NCBI GenBank assembly: GCA_965240325.2
Contig: OZ251233.1
Span: forward strand, 992,001-1,056,000
DNA from: Rebecca billardiae RCC1528
Lineage: Eukaryota > Haptophyta
Length of the DNA: 64,000 nucleotides
Reading direction: 5' to 3'
Under the pieces are notes generated by a model, which worked only from the letters and a program-made list of their open reading frames with translations, did not search any database and was not told the DNA's origin. This document shows positions 53,437 through 63,533 of the stretch, in pieces. Positions within the stretch are counted from its first letter, which is position 1. Every line of letters begins with the position of its first letter. Made by a program: the position numbers and the translations under genes.

Positions 53437-54117
53437 GTGGGCGGCTGGGCGGGCGGTGGCGGGTTGGGGACGGGCGCGGCGCGCGCCCGCCGCTCGCCGC
53501 CGCGCCGCCGCCGCGCAGGGCGCGCGCCGGGCCGCCGCGCCGGCGGCGCTCTCGGCGGCGGCGCGGCGGAATGCGCCGCGGCAGCTGCGCGGCGAGCGGC
53601 CTCGGCCGCAACCGATTGTCTCCGCGCGACGCACGCGCGATGCGGCGCGGCCCGCGAGTCGGGCGCTGCTGGCGGTCTGCACTCGCGCCGTCATCCGACG
53701 GCCGGATCCTCTGCTGGGCGCCAGCGACGGGTGCGACCCGCGGACCGCAGTTCACCTCATGCTGCTCCGCGGGCGCGGACTTTCGGCGGACGAGACACGA
53801 GTGTTAATAACTTCGGCGGTGGCAGTCTCGGCTGATGCTCATTCCGCGGTCGCTGACTACAGTGATCCTCCAGCCCCGGCGGCGGTGTAGATCTGCCGAT
53901 ATGCCATCTGCATACCTGTGCGACTGAATCGTCGCTGACGATGCGGCGCTGCCGCAGCATGTGGACTGTCAATTAAGTGCATCTGATCTAGTATTGAGAG
54001 AAGATATGACGATGCTGACTGTAAAATACCAAACGACATTCATCTCAGAAACTGCTGCTGAAAACTGAGTCTTGGACGCGAACGAGCGATCACTCGGCCA
54101 TCAAGCGCACGCACACG
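53437..54117. other. Intergenic, no gene
   Basis: The first part is GC-alternating and arginine-rich in all frames. The second part (53870-54060) is less GC-rich and probably holds the promoter of the carotenoid oxygenase. Confidence 0.55.
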
Positions 54118-55890
54118 ATGGCAGTGCTCGCGCGCGCTCGGCTGCTCCTCGCGCTCGCCGCGGCGAGCGGCGCGCTCCGGGCGCGCGCCGCGACGACGGC
54201 GGGCGCGCCGAGCGGCGCGGCCACGCGCGCGGCTGCCGCGGCCGCGCTGCGCGCCAAGGGCGGCGCGGCCATTGCCAACGCGCTGTATGCGCCATGCGAG
54301 GCGGAGGTGCCGCCGACCGCCGCGCGCGTCGTGCGCGGCGAGCTGCCGGCGGACCTGCCGCCGGGCTTCCTGCTGCGCGTCGGTCCGAACCCGGCGCCCG
54401 AGGACCACGCGCGCACGCGCGGCACCACCGGCTTCCTCGACCACGACGGCATGGTCCACTGCGTCACGTTTGCGCCCGCCGACGGAGGCGTCGGCGCGCG
54501 CGGCGCGCGCCCGCCGCCCGCGTACGCGCGCCGCTGGGTGCGCACGGACGGGCGGCGGCGCGAGCGGGCGCGCGGGGAGCCGCCGTCCGCCTTCTTCAAG
54601 GGCACGCTGGGCGTCGCGCCCGGCGGCCTGCGCATGCTCCTGCACCTCGCGGCCAACGCGCTCGCTTTTGGCCGCGCGGTCAAGGACACGGCCAACACGG
54701 CGCTGCGCGCGCACGGCGGCAAGCTGCTCGCGCTGATGGAGCAGGCGCGGCCGTCGGAGCTGGCGCTGACGCGCGATGGGGACGTGCGCACCGTGGCGAG
54801 CGCCACCGACCTCGACGGCACCGTGCCCGACGACCCCGTCACCGGCGGCGCGCTCGGCGCGCACGGCCGCGCGTGCCCGCGCACGGGTGAGTACTTTTGC
54901 GTGACCTACGACTCGTCCGGCCCGCCGTTCGCGCGCGTGGACGTGTTCGCGCCGGGCTCGTGCGCGGCGCGGGCGTCGCGCGGGCTGGGCGGGATGCGCG
55001 CGCCCGTGATGGTGCACGACTGCGAGCTCACCCGCGAGCACGTCCTCGTCCTCGAGCTGCCGCTCACGATCCGGCCGCTGCGCGCGCTCGCAAATCGCTT
55101 CCCCGTCGAATATGAGCCCGGCCTGGGCGGAAGGATCGGGCTGGTGCCGCGGCGCGGCGGCGAGGTGGTGTGGGTGGAGGTGGAGGCGTGCGTCGTGCTG
55201 CACGCCGTGCACGCGCGCGCCGACCCGGCCACGGGCCACGTCCGTCTCGTCGGCTGCCGCGCCGAGCCCGCCACGCCGCAGAGCTTCATTACCCAGTTCT
55301 CACCCGCATTTCTATACGAGTGGGTCCTGGACCCAAAGTCCGGGCGGTGCGTGCGCGAGGGGTACCTCAACTCGGAGCGGGTGGTCGAGTTCCCCACGCT
55401 CAACCCCGCCGACGTGGGCGGCGCCGCGGCCGCCGCGTACCTCGTCTCCATCGGCGCGATCACCGGCGCCATCGCCGAGTACCGCACGCCGCAGGAGAGC
55501 ATCCTGCTCGACGGCTTCGTCAAAATGGCGCTCGCGGACGACGAGGAGGGCGGGGGCGGCGGCGCGCGCGCCGGCGACGTGCTCGGGCAGTACGCGCTGC
55601 CCGCGGGCGCGTACGCGGTCTCCGAGCCCACCTTCGTCCCCGCCGTCGGCGCCGAGCGCGCCGGCGGCGATGCCGGCTACGTGCTCCAGTTCGTGAGCCG
55701 CGTGTCAGGCGAGGGCGGCGGCGCGCGCCGCACCGCGTCGGAGCTGCACGTGGTCGACGCGCGCGACCCGTCGGCGGGGCCCGTCGCGGTCGTCGCGCTG
55801 CCCGGCACCGTGCCGTACGGCCTGCACTCGTGCTTCGTGCCGTGGGACTACTTCGCGCACGAGGATGCAGACGAGCGCGGGGCGGCGTAG
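54118..55890 (+). CDS. Carotenoid cleavage dioxygenase
   Basis: Single exon, 590 residues from ATG. A hydrophobic leader (LARARLLLALAAASGALRARA) suggests entry to the secretory route or plastid. The enzyme family (CCD/NCED/RPE65) splits carotenoid double bonds using iron held by four histidines. All four are visible: His249 (GALGAHGRACPRTGEYF), His300 (VMVHDCELT), His362 (CVVLHAVHARAD) and His570 (VPYGLHSCFVPWDYF). Family blocks LPPGFLLRVGPNPAP and FLDHDGMVHCVTF are also present near the N-terminus. Length is normal for plant and algal CCDs. Likely product: an apocarotenoid, for signalling or pigment turnover; substrate and bond cannot be read. Gly/Arg-rich insertions (about residues 120-165 and 475-490) are low-complexity and likely surface loops. 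Confidence 0.92.
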   Translation: MAVLARARLLLALAAASGALRARAATTAGAPSGAATRAAAAAALRAKGGAAIANALYAPCEAEVPPTAARVVRGELPADLPPGFLLRVGPNPAPEDHARTRGTTGFLDHDGMVHCVTFAPADGGVGARGARPPPAYARRWVRTDGRRRERARGEPPSAFFKGTLGVAPGGLRMLLHLAANALAFGRAVKDTANTALRAHGGKLLALMEQARPSELALTRDGDVRTVASATDLDGTVPDDPVTGGALGAHGRACPRTGEYFCVTYDSSGPPFARVDVFAPGSCAARASRGLGGMRAPVMVHDCELTREHVLVLELPLTIRPLRALANRFPVEYEPGLGGRIGLVPRRGGEVVWVEVEACVVLHAVHARADPATGHVRLVGCRAEPATPQSFITQFSPAFLYEWVLDPKSGRCVREGYLNSERVVEFPTLNPADVGGAAAAAYLVSIGAITGAIAEYRTPQESILLDGFVKMALADDEEGGGGGARAGDVLGQYALPAGAYAVSEPTFVPAVGAERAGGDAGYVLQFVSRVSGEGGGARRTASELHVVDARDPSAGPVAVVALPGTVPYGLHSCFVPWDYFAHEDADERGAA

Positions 55891-56544
55891 CGCAGGCGAC
55901 GCGGGCGGCCGCGCGCGGGCCGGAGTCCGCTGGCACCGTGAGCTCGCAATGCGACTATATCACTTGATCAGTACGTATAGTCGTACATGACAAGTCCTTG
56001 AAGATGCCTGACTCGGAGCGGCAGTGCACACTTAGTCACGCATATGCGCCTCGATCGGTCCGGGTCGCTTGTAACACATCCGTTACGATGCGCCGCATCC
56101 GGATGCGCATCTGCGAACAGAACCGGCTGAGACTCTCTCCGCCGTTGTCCGACACGCTTGGCACACGCGGCCGACACGGTCCGCGCCGCGCGTCGGGCCG
56201 CAGCGCAGACTCACAGACAGCGCTGCGCCGCCCGGCTCACCCGTGGTCGCAGACCAACGTGATCGGCTCGTCGCCCGCCTCCGCGAGCGGCAGCAGGCTC
56301 GCTGGGCGCACGAGCACGGTGCGCCCGTCGCCGAGCGCGACCGGGGTGCGCGCGCCGATGGGCACTCGACGCGCACTGGGCGAACACCGTCGAAAAGCCC
56401 ACGTGCCGGCCGGCGGCGCGGCGCGGCGCCATCGTGCGCCCGGCCGCATTTTCTCTCGCAGGCGGTTGTCACTGTCTTGTCAGACACTGGCGATGGCGGC
56501 CACGTCGCCGCGGCAGTGAGTGCAATAGAGCACACGGGACGAAG
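55891..56544. other. Intergenic, no firm gene
   Basis: A minus-strand frame at 56237-56449 reads RVPIGARTPVALGDGRTVLV to a stop after LVCDHG. It is protein-like but only 70 codons. It could be an exon of an unrecognised gene or chance, so I do not call it. Confidence 0.45.
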
Positions 56545-57449
56545 ATGGTGGTGACGACGGACGTGGGCGTGCGCGTCACGCGCGTGCGCGTGCGCGGGAA
56601 CAAGCGCACGCGCGAGCACATCATCCGGCAGGAGCTCGCGCCCGCACTGCAGTGCCGCTCGTACGACGAGCTCGGCGACGCGCTCGTCGACGCGACGCAG
56701 CGGCTGCACGACCTCGGCATCTTCCGCCGCGTGGACGTGCTGCTCGACGCGGACGAGGCGGTGGGCCTCGACGAGGCGGGCTTCATCGGCGCCGCCCTCG
56801 TCGTCTCCGTCGTCGAGGGCCCGCGCGTCTCCGCCACCACCGGCACATACGTGCAGAACGGCGAGGGCTCGGCCGAGATGTCAATCTCGGCCAAGAACGT
56901 GCTCGGGCTGGCGGAGCGCGCGGACCTGCACGTGACGCGCGGGCACGAGCGCTCGAACGCGTACCGCGTCAGCCTCGCCAAGCCGCGCCCGCTCGGCACC
57001 GCGTGCACGCTCCAGCTCGGCGCGCGCAAGCAGCTCGCGTCGCGCGAGCGCCTCGCGTCGCACTGCGAGAAAGAGCAGGCGGCCGACGTCTCGATCGCGT
57101 GGGGCGAGGCGCGCGCGCCGGGCGGCGCGCAGGAGCTGGGCCTCGAGCTCGGGCTGCGCGAGGTGTGCAAGCTCACGCCCGCCGCGAGCCCCGCCGTGCG
57201 CGCCGCCGCGCGCACCTCCGCGCGCGCGGCGGTGCGCCACTCGCTCGCGCTCGACCGGCGGCAGGGCCACCCGCTCGCGCCAGAGTCGGGCTGGGCGGCG
57301 CGGCTCACGACGGAGGTGGGCGGGCTGGGCGGCGTGGGCGACGGGCGCTCGCTCAAGGCGCACGCCGAGGCGGCGCTGCACCTGCCGCTGTGGGAGCGCC
57401 TCGGCCTCGTCGCCTCGCTCTCGGCGGGGCTCGGCGCGCTCGCCCCGCT

Positions 57450-57480
<31 letters not shown>

Positions 57481-58241
57481 GAGCCGGGCCGCGCGCCGGC
57501 GAGCTTTTTGACCGATCGCTTTCTGCTCGGCGGCGTGGCGACGGTGCGCGGCTTCCGGACCAACGCGATCGGGCCGCGCGACGTGCGCCGCGCGCTCTCG
57601 GCGGAGGAGATGGCGGCGCTCGTGCGCGAGCAGCGCGTCACGGCCGAGGCGCGCGCCGCGCGCTTTGACATGGGACTCGGCGGCGGCGGCGGCGGCGGCG
57701 GCGGCGCTGACGGCTGGGGCGGGTTTGGCGGCGTGGGCAGCGCGGGCGGCGGCGGCGCCGCCGAGCGCGCGCCGCTGCCGCGCGGCACGCTCGACTCGCT
57801 CGGCGGCGACGTGATGGCGCACGGCCTCGCCGCGCTCTCGTGCGCGCTGCCCGGCGTGCTGGGCGAGCAGGGCGTGCGCGCGCAGCTCTTTGCCAACGGC
57901 GGCAACCTGCTGGGCTGGGGCGAGCTCGTGGGCTCGGGTGCGCGGCGGTGCGGCGGGTGGCCCGCGGCCGGCCGGCGCGCTCGCGCGCGCGCACGGCGCG
58001 TGCTCACCGCGCCCGCCCTCCCGCGCCCCCGCGCCGCCGCCGCCGCCGCCGCCGCGCAGGCGCGAGCGCGCACGAGCGCGCGCGCGCGTTCGCGGCCGGC
58101 ATGCGCCTCTCGGTCGGCGCCGGGCTGGTGATGCCCACGCCGCTCGGTCGGCTCGAGCTGAACGCGTGCCACGTGCTGCGCCGCTTTGGGCACGACTCGA
58201 CCAAGCGCTTTCAGCTCGGGCTGTGCGCGCAATTCCTCTGA
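56545..58241 (+). CDS. SAM50/Omp85-family outer-membrane assembly protein
   Basis: Two exons, 56545-57937 and 58060-58241, give 524 residues. The intron begins GTGCGCG and ends CGCGCAG; an alternative pair (57927/58077) is also in frame. SAM50 is the barrel that inserts beta-barrel proteins into the mitochondrial outer membrane. The N-terminus is a POTRA domain: VTRVRVRGNKRTREHIIRQE, then RLHDLGIFRRVDVLLDADE. The barrel follows: YVQNGEGSAEMSISAKNVLG, LAERADLHVTRGHERSNAYR, FLTDRFLLGGVATVRGF, and a final beta-signal-like strand KRFQLGLCAQFL. FLLGGVATVRGF is the Omp85 (V/I)RG(F/Y) motif. Long glycine runs (about residues 305-315 and 375-400) interrupt loops. A plastid Toc75/OEP80 relative is possible, but the single POTRA favours SAM50. 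Confidence 0.88.
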
Positions 58242-58844
58242 GTAGATCAAAGACGAGGCCCAGAACTTGCCTTCGCCCTCGGGCCGGCGAGGCCCAGCGG
58301 ATCTGTCAGTACTGTATGATACTCAGTAGTCGCTGTGGCAGCGGCTGCATGCTGTACCTAACTAGTAGTAGCACTCGCCGCAGACGACTTGCTGATGAGC
58401 CGACTGAGTCACGCGGGCGACAGACGTCAGACGACGACGACGCGACTGAGTCTGATTATAATTTATATATGACTCTGAGGCCGGCGTCACTCTCATCAAT
58501 GTGTCGTGGCCGGGCCGCCGCGGCTGCGCCCGATCCGACGATGCGGATCGCCGCGCTACTCGCTGGGCTGGCGCGCGGCGACGCGTACCACGACCTCATC
58601 CTCTAGCAGTCTGGATACTAGTTTCTGATCATACGTTCGATTGCGGCGGCTGATCCCGCAGGCAATACGCCAATACGGGAACGCCGCCCAGTCCGCAGAC
58701 GTCGTCGTCATCCGTCTGCCGCCGCCGACGCCCGCGGTGGCACCGACCGCCAGCATCGTCGCAGGCGACTCGGCGGTGCGCGCGCCCGCGCCCGGATCCC
58801 GCTTGCCGAGCGCGGCCGCCCCCCTCCCACGACACGCGGCCGGC
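58242..58844. other. Intergenic between convergent genes
   Basis: Holds the 3' ends of the SAM50 and LHC genes. It contains scattered ACTAGTAGTAG and GACGACGACG repeats and no gene. Confidence 0.6.
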
Positions 58845-59641
58845 TTAGAGGCCCGGCACCGAGCCCGGGATGAACTTGGAGCTCGAGAGCGCCATGATGG
58901 CAATCATCGCGGCGCGGCCGTTCTTCAGCTCGGAGAGCTGCAGCTTGGCGACCTGGTCGGGGCTCTTGTTCTTGCTGAGCCCGAGGGGGTCGAAGCCCCA
59001 GTCGCCCGGCGCGCGGTCGCCGCCGCCCTCCCACATCTCGTGCGGGAAGTTCTTGCCCTCCTGCAGCATGATCGCGAAGAGGATCTGCGCCGCGCCGCCC
59101 GGGTTCTTGATCGAGAACGTCTGCCACGCGGTGAACCAGTTGGAGTCGGAGAAGGCCTCCGTGCTCGACAAGCGCAGCCCCAGCAGCTCCTGCACCACCA
59201 CGCCGAGGAACGCCTGCGCGGGGCGGGAGGCGCGGCCGTCGTCGGTGGCGCGCGAGGCGGCGAGCTGGTGAGCACGCGGCGCGCGCGCGCAGGCCGGCGC
59301 GCATGCGCGCCGCGGCGGCGGCGGGTGCTCCCGGCGGCGCCGGCGCGCGCGCGGCGCGGGAGGCGCACCATCATGGCGATGCGGCAGTGCTTCAGCTCCG
59401 CCTCGCGCAGCCACTTGAGGCTGGGGTTGACCGACGGGAGCGAGCCGGGCGTCTGCAGCTCGCCGACCTTCGAGAAGCCGAGCGGGTCCCACGGCTTGCC
59501 GTTGGCGAGCGGCATCTCGATCGAGGCGCCGGCGTAGGAGTCGAGCGAATCCATGCGCACGACCGCGCGCGGCGCCGCCGCCGGGGCGGTGCGCATCGCG
59601 CCGGTGAAGCCGAGCGCGGCGATCGAGGCGCAGGCGAGCAT
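58845..59641 (-). CDS. Light-harvesting chlorophyll a/c-binding (FCP-like) protein
   Basis: Two exons on the minus strand, 59641-59369 and 59213-58845, give 213 residues. The 155-bp intron (GTGCGCC...CGCAG) lies inside helix 1, joining HCRIAMM to AFLGVVVQELLGL. LHC proteins bind chlorophyll and xanthophyll in the thylakoid and pass excitation to the photosystems. The leader MLACASIAALGFTGAMRTAP fits a signal peptide plus short transit peptide with a Phe near the cleavage site. Typical motifs: KPWDPLGFS, REAELKHCRIAMM (helix 1), GDWGFDPLGLSK, and LQLSELKNGRAAMIAIMA (helix 3). The chlorophyll-ligand Glu and His/Asn and the charge-pair Arg are present in both helices. Cys replaces the usual Gly after the His in helix 1. 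Its subfamily (FCP, LHCR or LHCX) is not settled. Confidence 0.9.
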
Positions 59642-61037
59642 CGTGCGGTGGCGGGCGGGACGGCGATACGCTGCGCGAGGGGCAATTAATGCCGGCGAAA
59701 TTTAGCGGTCCGGGGCGGGCGCGCGCCGCCCGGACCGCCTCGCGAAACGTTCTGGCAGCCCGGAATGACACCCTGGTGGCTGGCCTGGATGGCGCCGTCG
59801 CCGATTCGTCGCCGCCGCGCGGGCGCGGGTTGGAGGGGAATCTCATCCGGCCATCACGCGAGCAGATGCTGAACAGCCCGTCAGGGGTGGCTTGCGTTTG
59901 CGCGACTCGGACCGTCGGTGTAGCCGACCGGCCGACGTGCGGCAGGCGAGGCCGGTTGCAGAGCGGACTCGGACTGGCAGCTGCGCGCCGCGCGTGCCGT
60001 CGGCCGAAATTGTCGGGGCGATGGGCTGATGCGATGCGGAACGGTGCAGTGAAAGCCACTCGTCGAAGCGCTCGGCCAGCAGCGAGGTGATCCATCGCGG
60101 ACGGCCCGTGCGATAAGCCGAATGCCTCCGCAACCGGCCGTACCGCGGGCGTCGCGGCACCGACCAGCGCCGCCGTCTGCGGGCGTCGCGCCGTGTCACC
60201 ATTGTTACCACCTACGACGGTGTCACCGGGCAGGGCCCGTGAGGAACGCGGTAGATACTCCGCACCGCGCGTGTCACATCAGAGCTATAGAAAGTGTCGG
60301 CCGCTTCCGCCCCGGCCCGGCGGCCCCGGGCCCGCGGGCCCCGAGTCCCGTGACTCCTCGACCTCGGCCGATCAGAGGCCCGCCACCTGGAAATAAAGTG
60401 GTGAACCAGCAGCACCACAACGCTCTTCTCACTGAGATCCTTGATGAATCATATCCGGACATGCACCGCGGACGTCGCCGTTCGCGATGAAGTATATTAG
60501 ACGCGACGCGAACGTTCTCGGCTGCACGCGTTTCAACGCCGAACGCGTTGACGACGGAGGGCACGTGAACGTCTCACATTCACAACGATCACAAGTCAAA
60601 GTGACGACTCAGACTGACGTCTGGACGAGACACGACGCGGACGGCGGCGGCGCGGGCGGCGCCGGATATAGTGATGATACTGCTCATATTCTATGCTGAC
60701 GATAGGCAATAATAATCCGATAGCCCGTGATTTAACGACTCACAGGTAGGACGACGCGGGTCTCCTGATTCGTCGGCGGCAGTGCCCGATCGTCGACACG
60801 AAGTCGGCATTGGTGGCCGCAGAGCATACAGTAGCCTGCACCTGATACGACAAGCGGACAACGCGGATTACTATTCGGTCCGGCCCGGCGGCGGGTCCGG
60901 CCGCCGCCCGAAAAAGCAGTATGTCGGTCGGCTCCGCGCGGCGGCCACGAGCCGCGGCCTACCCGCAGCCCGCCCCACCCCCGCCATCGCCCGCGGCGGT
61001 GCTCCGGCGGCGGGCACGGCGGGCGCGGCGCCGCCGC
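59642..61037. other. 1.4-kb intergenic region, no gene
   Basis: The promoter of the LHC gene should lie at 59642-60100. No frame looks coding. A less GC-rich patch with many ACGTGAACGTC-like motifs lies at 60480-60760. Confidence 0.6.
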
Positions 61038-62216
61038 CTACCTGGCCGCCCGATCGGACGGCCGGCTGAGCTCGGACGGCGCGGAGAGCGACGACGGCCG
61101 GCCCGAGCCGGCGCTCGTCGCGCGCGAGCCGCGCGCCGGCGCGCCGGCGGCGGGCCACCACCCCCACCGCGCGAGCGCGCCCGCGCCCGCCTTGGGCGGC
61201 GGCGGCGGCGGCTCGGGCTCGCCCGCCTCCGCGCCCGCCGCCGCGCCCTCCTCCGCGCCCGCGCCCGCGCCCGCGCGCGCGCCGCCGCCGGGGCTTCCGG
61301 GCGCGGGCGCGGCCTCTGAGCCGAGCGAGCTGCGCCGCTTGTTCTTCGGCCAGCGCCAGAAGGCGTAGGTGACGATCGGCGTGGCGAAGGCCTGGTTGAA
61401 GAGGGTGTACACCATCAGCCCGCTCACGATCTGGTTCCGCGCGGGCGACTCCGCCCAGCCCAGCGCGATCACGGCGAGCGCGACCGCGATGTTCTGCTCG
61501 CCCGCCTCCATCGCGACCGTCTGCGCGGCCGCGACCGGCAGCCGCACCGCGCGCGCCGCGCCGTAGGTCGCGGCGAACTTGAGCGGCGGCGCGAGCGCGC
61601 CGACGAGCCAGGTGCGCCAGGTGAGCAGCGCCCACACGTGCGCCGTCTGCGACACCGCCACGCCGATCCCGCCGACGAGCAGCAGCACGCCGAGCTTGAC
61701 GCACACGCGCTCGAGCCGGCGGCCGAGCTCGTCGCGCCACGAGCGCACGGCGCAGCCGGCGGAGGCGCCGACGAGCAGGATGCCGACGGCGGTGCCGATC
61801 GCGAGCCACGGCACAGCCGCGTCGCCGCGCGCCTCGAGCAGCAGCGGCGCGATGAACAGCGTGTAGTTGATCGGGATCGCCGCGGCGGCGAGCATCGTCG
61901 AGACGCACGTGCAGAAGATGCCGAGCTCGACGTCGCCGCCAAAGATGACCTCGGCGAGGTTGGAGCCGTTGCCGCCGGGCGTGGTGGCGCAGAGGATCAG
62001 CCCGACCGCGACGAGCGGCGCGACGCCGAGCAGCCGGCACAGCGTCGCGACGTACAGCGGCTGCAGCACGAACTGCGAGACCGCCGGCAGCAGCGGCGCG
62101 GCGAGCGGCACCTGGCGGAAATTGCGCACCTTGGTCGCGCAGCCGACGGCGAAGGAGATGAAGATGTTGACGAAGACGATGATCGTCTGCTCGGCCCACG
62201 CGGGCACCGACACCAT
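61038..62216 (-). CDS. BASS/SBF-family sodium-coupled transporter
   Basis: Single exon on the minus strand, 392 residues from ATG (MVSVPAWAEQTIIVF). The first 300 residues are a run of about nine to ten hydrophobic helices. They include IIVFVNIFISFAVGCATKV, LVAVGLILCATTPGGNGSN, LGIFCTCVSTMLAAAAIPIN and IAVALAVIALGWAESPARNQ. TTPGGNGSNLAEVIFGGDVEL is the family's unwound crossing motif (usually SPGG/TPGG...SN near the sodium site). Relatives carry bile acids in animals and pyruvate or other organic anions across plastid envelopes in plants. Here a plastid or plasma-membrane organic-anion/sodium symporter is likely; there is no clear plastid leader. The C-terminal 90 residues are Gly/Pro/Ala low-complexity. 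Confidence 0.88.
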   Translation of the reverse strand: MVSVPAWAEQTIIVFVNIFISFAVGCATKVRNFRQVPLAAPLLPAVSQFVLQPLYVATLCRLLGVAPLVAVGLILCATTPGGNGSNLAEVIFGGDVELGIFCTCVSTMLAAAAIPINYTLFIAPLLLEARGDAAVPWLAIGTAVGILLVGASAGCAVRSWRDELGRRLERVCVKLGVLLLVGGIGVAVSQTAHVWALLTWRTWLVGALAPPLKFAATYGAARAVRLPVAAAQTVAMEAGEQNIAVALAVIALGWAESPARNQIVSGLMVYTLFNQAFATPIVTYAFWRWPKNKRRSSLGSEAAPAPGSPGGGARAGAGAGAEEGAAAGAEAGEPEPPPPPPKAGAGALARWGWWPAAGAPARGSRATSAGSGRPSSLSAPSELSRPSDRAAR

Positions 62217-62408
62217 CGGCCGCGGCGGCGGCCGCCGCGGCGGCGGGGCGCGGCGCGGGGTGCGTGTGGGCAGGCCCGCCCGAGGCGCCCCCCCCCCCCA
62301 AAAGATGGGCCTGCTTGACGCGTCACAATCTTCTGCTCGTCACGAGCTACCCGCGCGGGTGCAAACTTGCACAGCACGCGGTATTTTGGCGTCGCCGCAA
62401 CCGCCAGC
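62217..62408. promoter_or_regulatory. Divergent intergenic region, transporter / prolyl hydroxylase
   Basis: 192 bp between two start codons. It contains a run of ten C's (about 62290) and a less GC-rich part 62325-62400. It should serve both genes. Confidence 0.4.
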
Positions 62409-63533
62409 ATGGCGACGGCCCCGGGCGACGACGAGGAGCTCACGGTGCTGGCGCGCGAGGCGGAGCAGGCGCTCGTGCTCGTGCGGCACACGCGGACGGG
62501 CGAGACCGAGTGGCGCTTCGCCGCGCCGCCCGACCCGGCGCCGCGCGCCGCGCGCCGCGCGAAGGCGGGCGGCGGCGGCGCGAAGCGCGGCGGCGGCGCC
62601 GCCGCTGCGGAGCCGGCGCGCGCCGCCGGCGCCGAGGCGGTCGCGGCGCTCGAGCTGATGCGGCGCATGTGGCACGCGAGCGGGCGCCCCACCACGTGGT
62701 GGTACTGGCTCGCCGACGAGTCGCAGGCCGCGATCGGCGCGCAGCTCGCCGCGCGCGACTATGCGATCGTCGACGACTTTGTCGGCGGCGCGCTGTGCGC
62801 GCAGCTGCGCGCGGAGCTGCGCGGCGTGCGCGCGGCGGGGCTGATGCGCGCGGGCGCGCTGGCGGGCGGGCGGGCGGGCTCGAGCAAGACGTACGAGCTC
62901 GCGCCCGTCCGCGGCGACGAGGTCGGCTGGTTCTCCGGCGACGAGGCGTCGCTGTTCGACGCGCTGCCGCAGTACCTCAAGCGCGTCGACACGCTCGTGG
63001 GCGAGCTGCGCGACAACGCGCTGTGCGCCGACGTGGCGGGCGTGCGCGCGCGCTCGCGCGCGATGCTCACGTGCTACCCCGGCGGCGGCGCGCACTACGT
63101 GCGCCACTGCGACAACGCGTGCGACTCCGGCGCGGGCGAGCGGTGCAACGGCCGCCGGCTCACGGCGATCCTGTACCTCAACGACGGCTGGACGGCGGCC
63201 GACGGCGGCGAGCTGCGCATCTACCCGCGCGGCGACGCGCACGGCGAGGCGCCGCGCGCGGTGGTCGAGCCGCTCGCCGACCGGCTGCTCCTCTTCTTCG
63301 CCGACCACCGCTGCCCGCACGAGGTCATGCCCGCGCGCGCCGAGCGGTACGCGATCACGACGTGGTTCTTTGACGGCGACGAGCACGCGCGCGCGCGCGC
63401 GGGCGGGATGGCGGCCGACGAGGTGTCGGCCGAGGAGGCGCGGGCGATCGAGCGCGAGATCGCGCGGTTCGAGGCGAGGTACGGCGCGAAGGCCAAGATC
63501 GTCGCGGCGAGCGCGCCCGGCGGCGGCGAGTGA
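62409..63533 (+). CDS. HIF-prolyl-hydroxylase (PHD/EGLN)-like 2OG-Fe(II) oxygenase
   Basis: Single exon, 374 residues from ATG. The catalytic domain closely follows animal PHD2. It has YAIVDDFVGGALCAQLRAEL, WFSGDE, CYPGGGAHYVRHCDN (iron ligands His233 and Asp235), then LTAILYLNDGWTAADGGELR and IYPRGDA. RLLLFFADHRCPHEVMP (iron ligand His304) and RYAITTWFFDGDEHARAR (2-oxoglutarate-binding Arg313) follow. The spacing from His304 to Arg313 equals that in PHD2. Such enzymes hydroxylate prolines using oxygen and act as oxygen sensors; in protists a related enzyme modifies Skp1. The N-terminus has VRHTRTGETEWRF, like the second half of a WW domain, and then a basic linker; no MYND finger is seen. 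Substrate here is unknown. Confidence 0.92.
   Translation: MATAPGDDEELTVLAREAEQALVLVRHTRTGETEWRFAAPPDPAPRAARRAKAGGGGAKRGGGAAAAEPARAAGAEAVAALELMRRMWHASGRPTTWWYWLADESQAAIGAQLAARDYAIVDDFVGGALCAQLRAELRGVRAAGLMRAGALAGGRAGSSKTYELAPVRGDEVGWFSGDEASLFDALPQYLKRVDTLVGELRDNALCADVAGVRARSRAMLTCYPGGGAHYVRHCDNACDSGAGERCNGRRLTAILYLNDGWTAADGGELRIYPRGDAHGEAPRAVVEPLADRLLLFFADHRCPHEVMPARAERYAITTWFFDGDEHARARAGGMAADEVSAEEARAIEREIARFEARYGAKAKIVAASAPGGGE

Noticed and set aside
56237-56449. Minus-strand 70-codon frame ending LVCDHG
   Set aside because: Protein-like but too short. There is no splice partner or family match, so it is mentioned only in the intergenic note.
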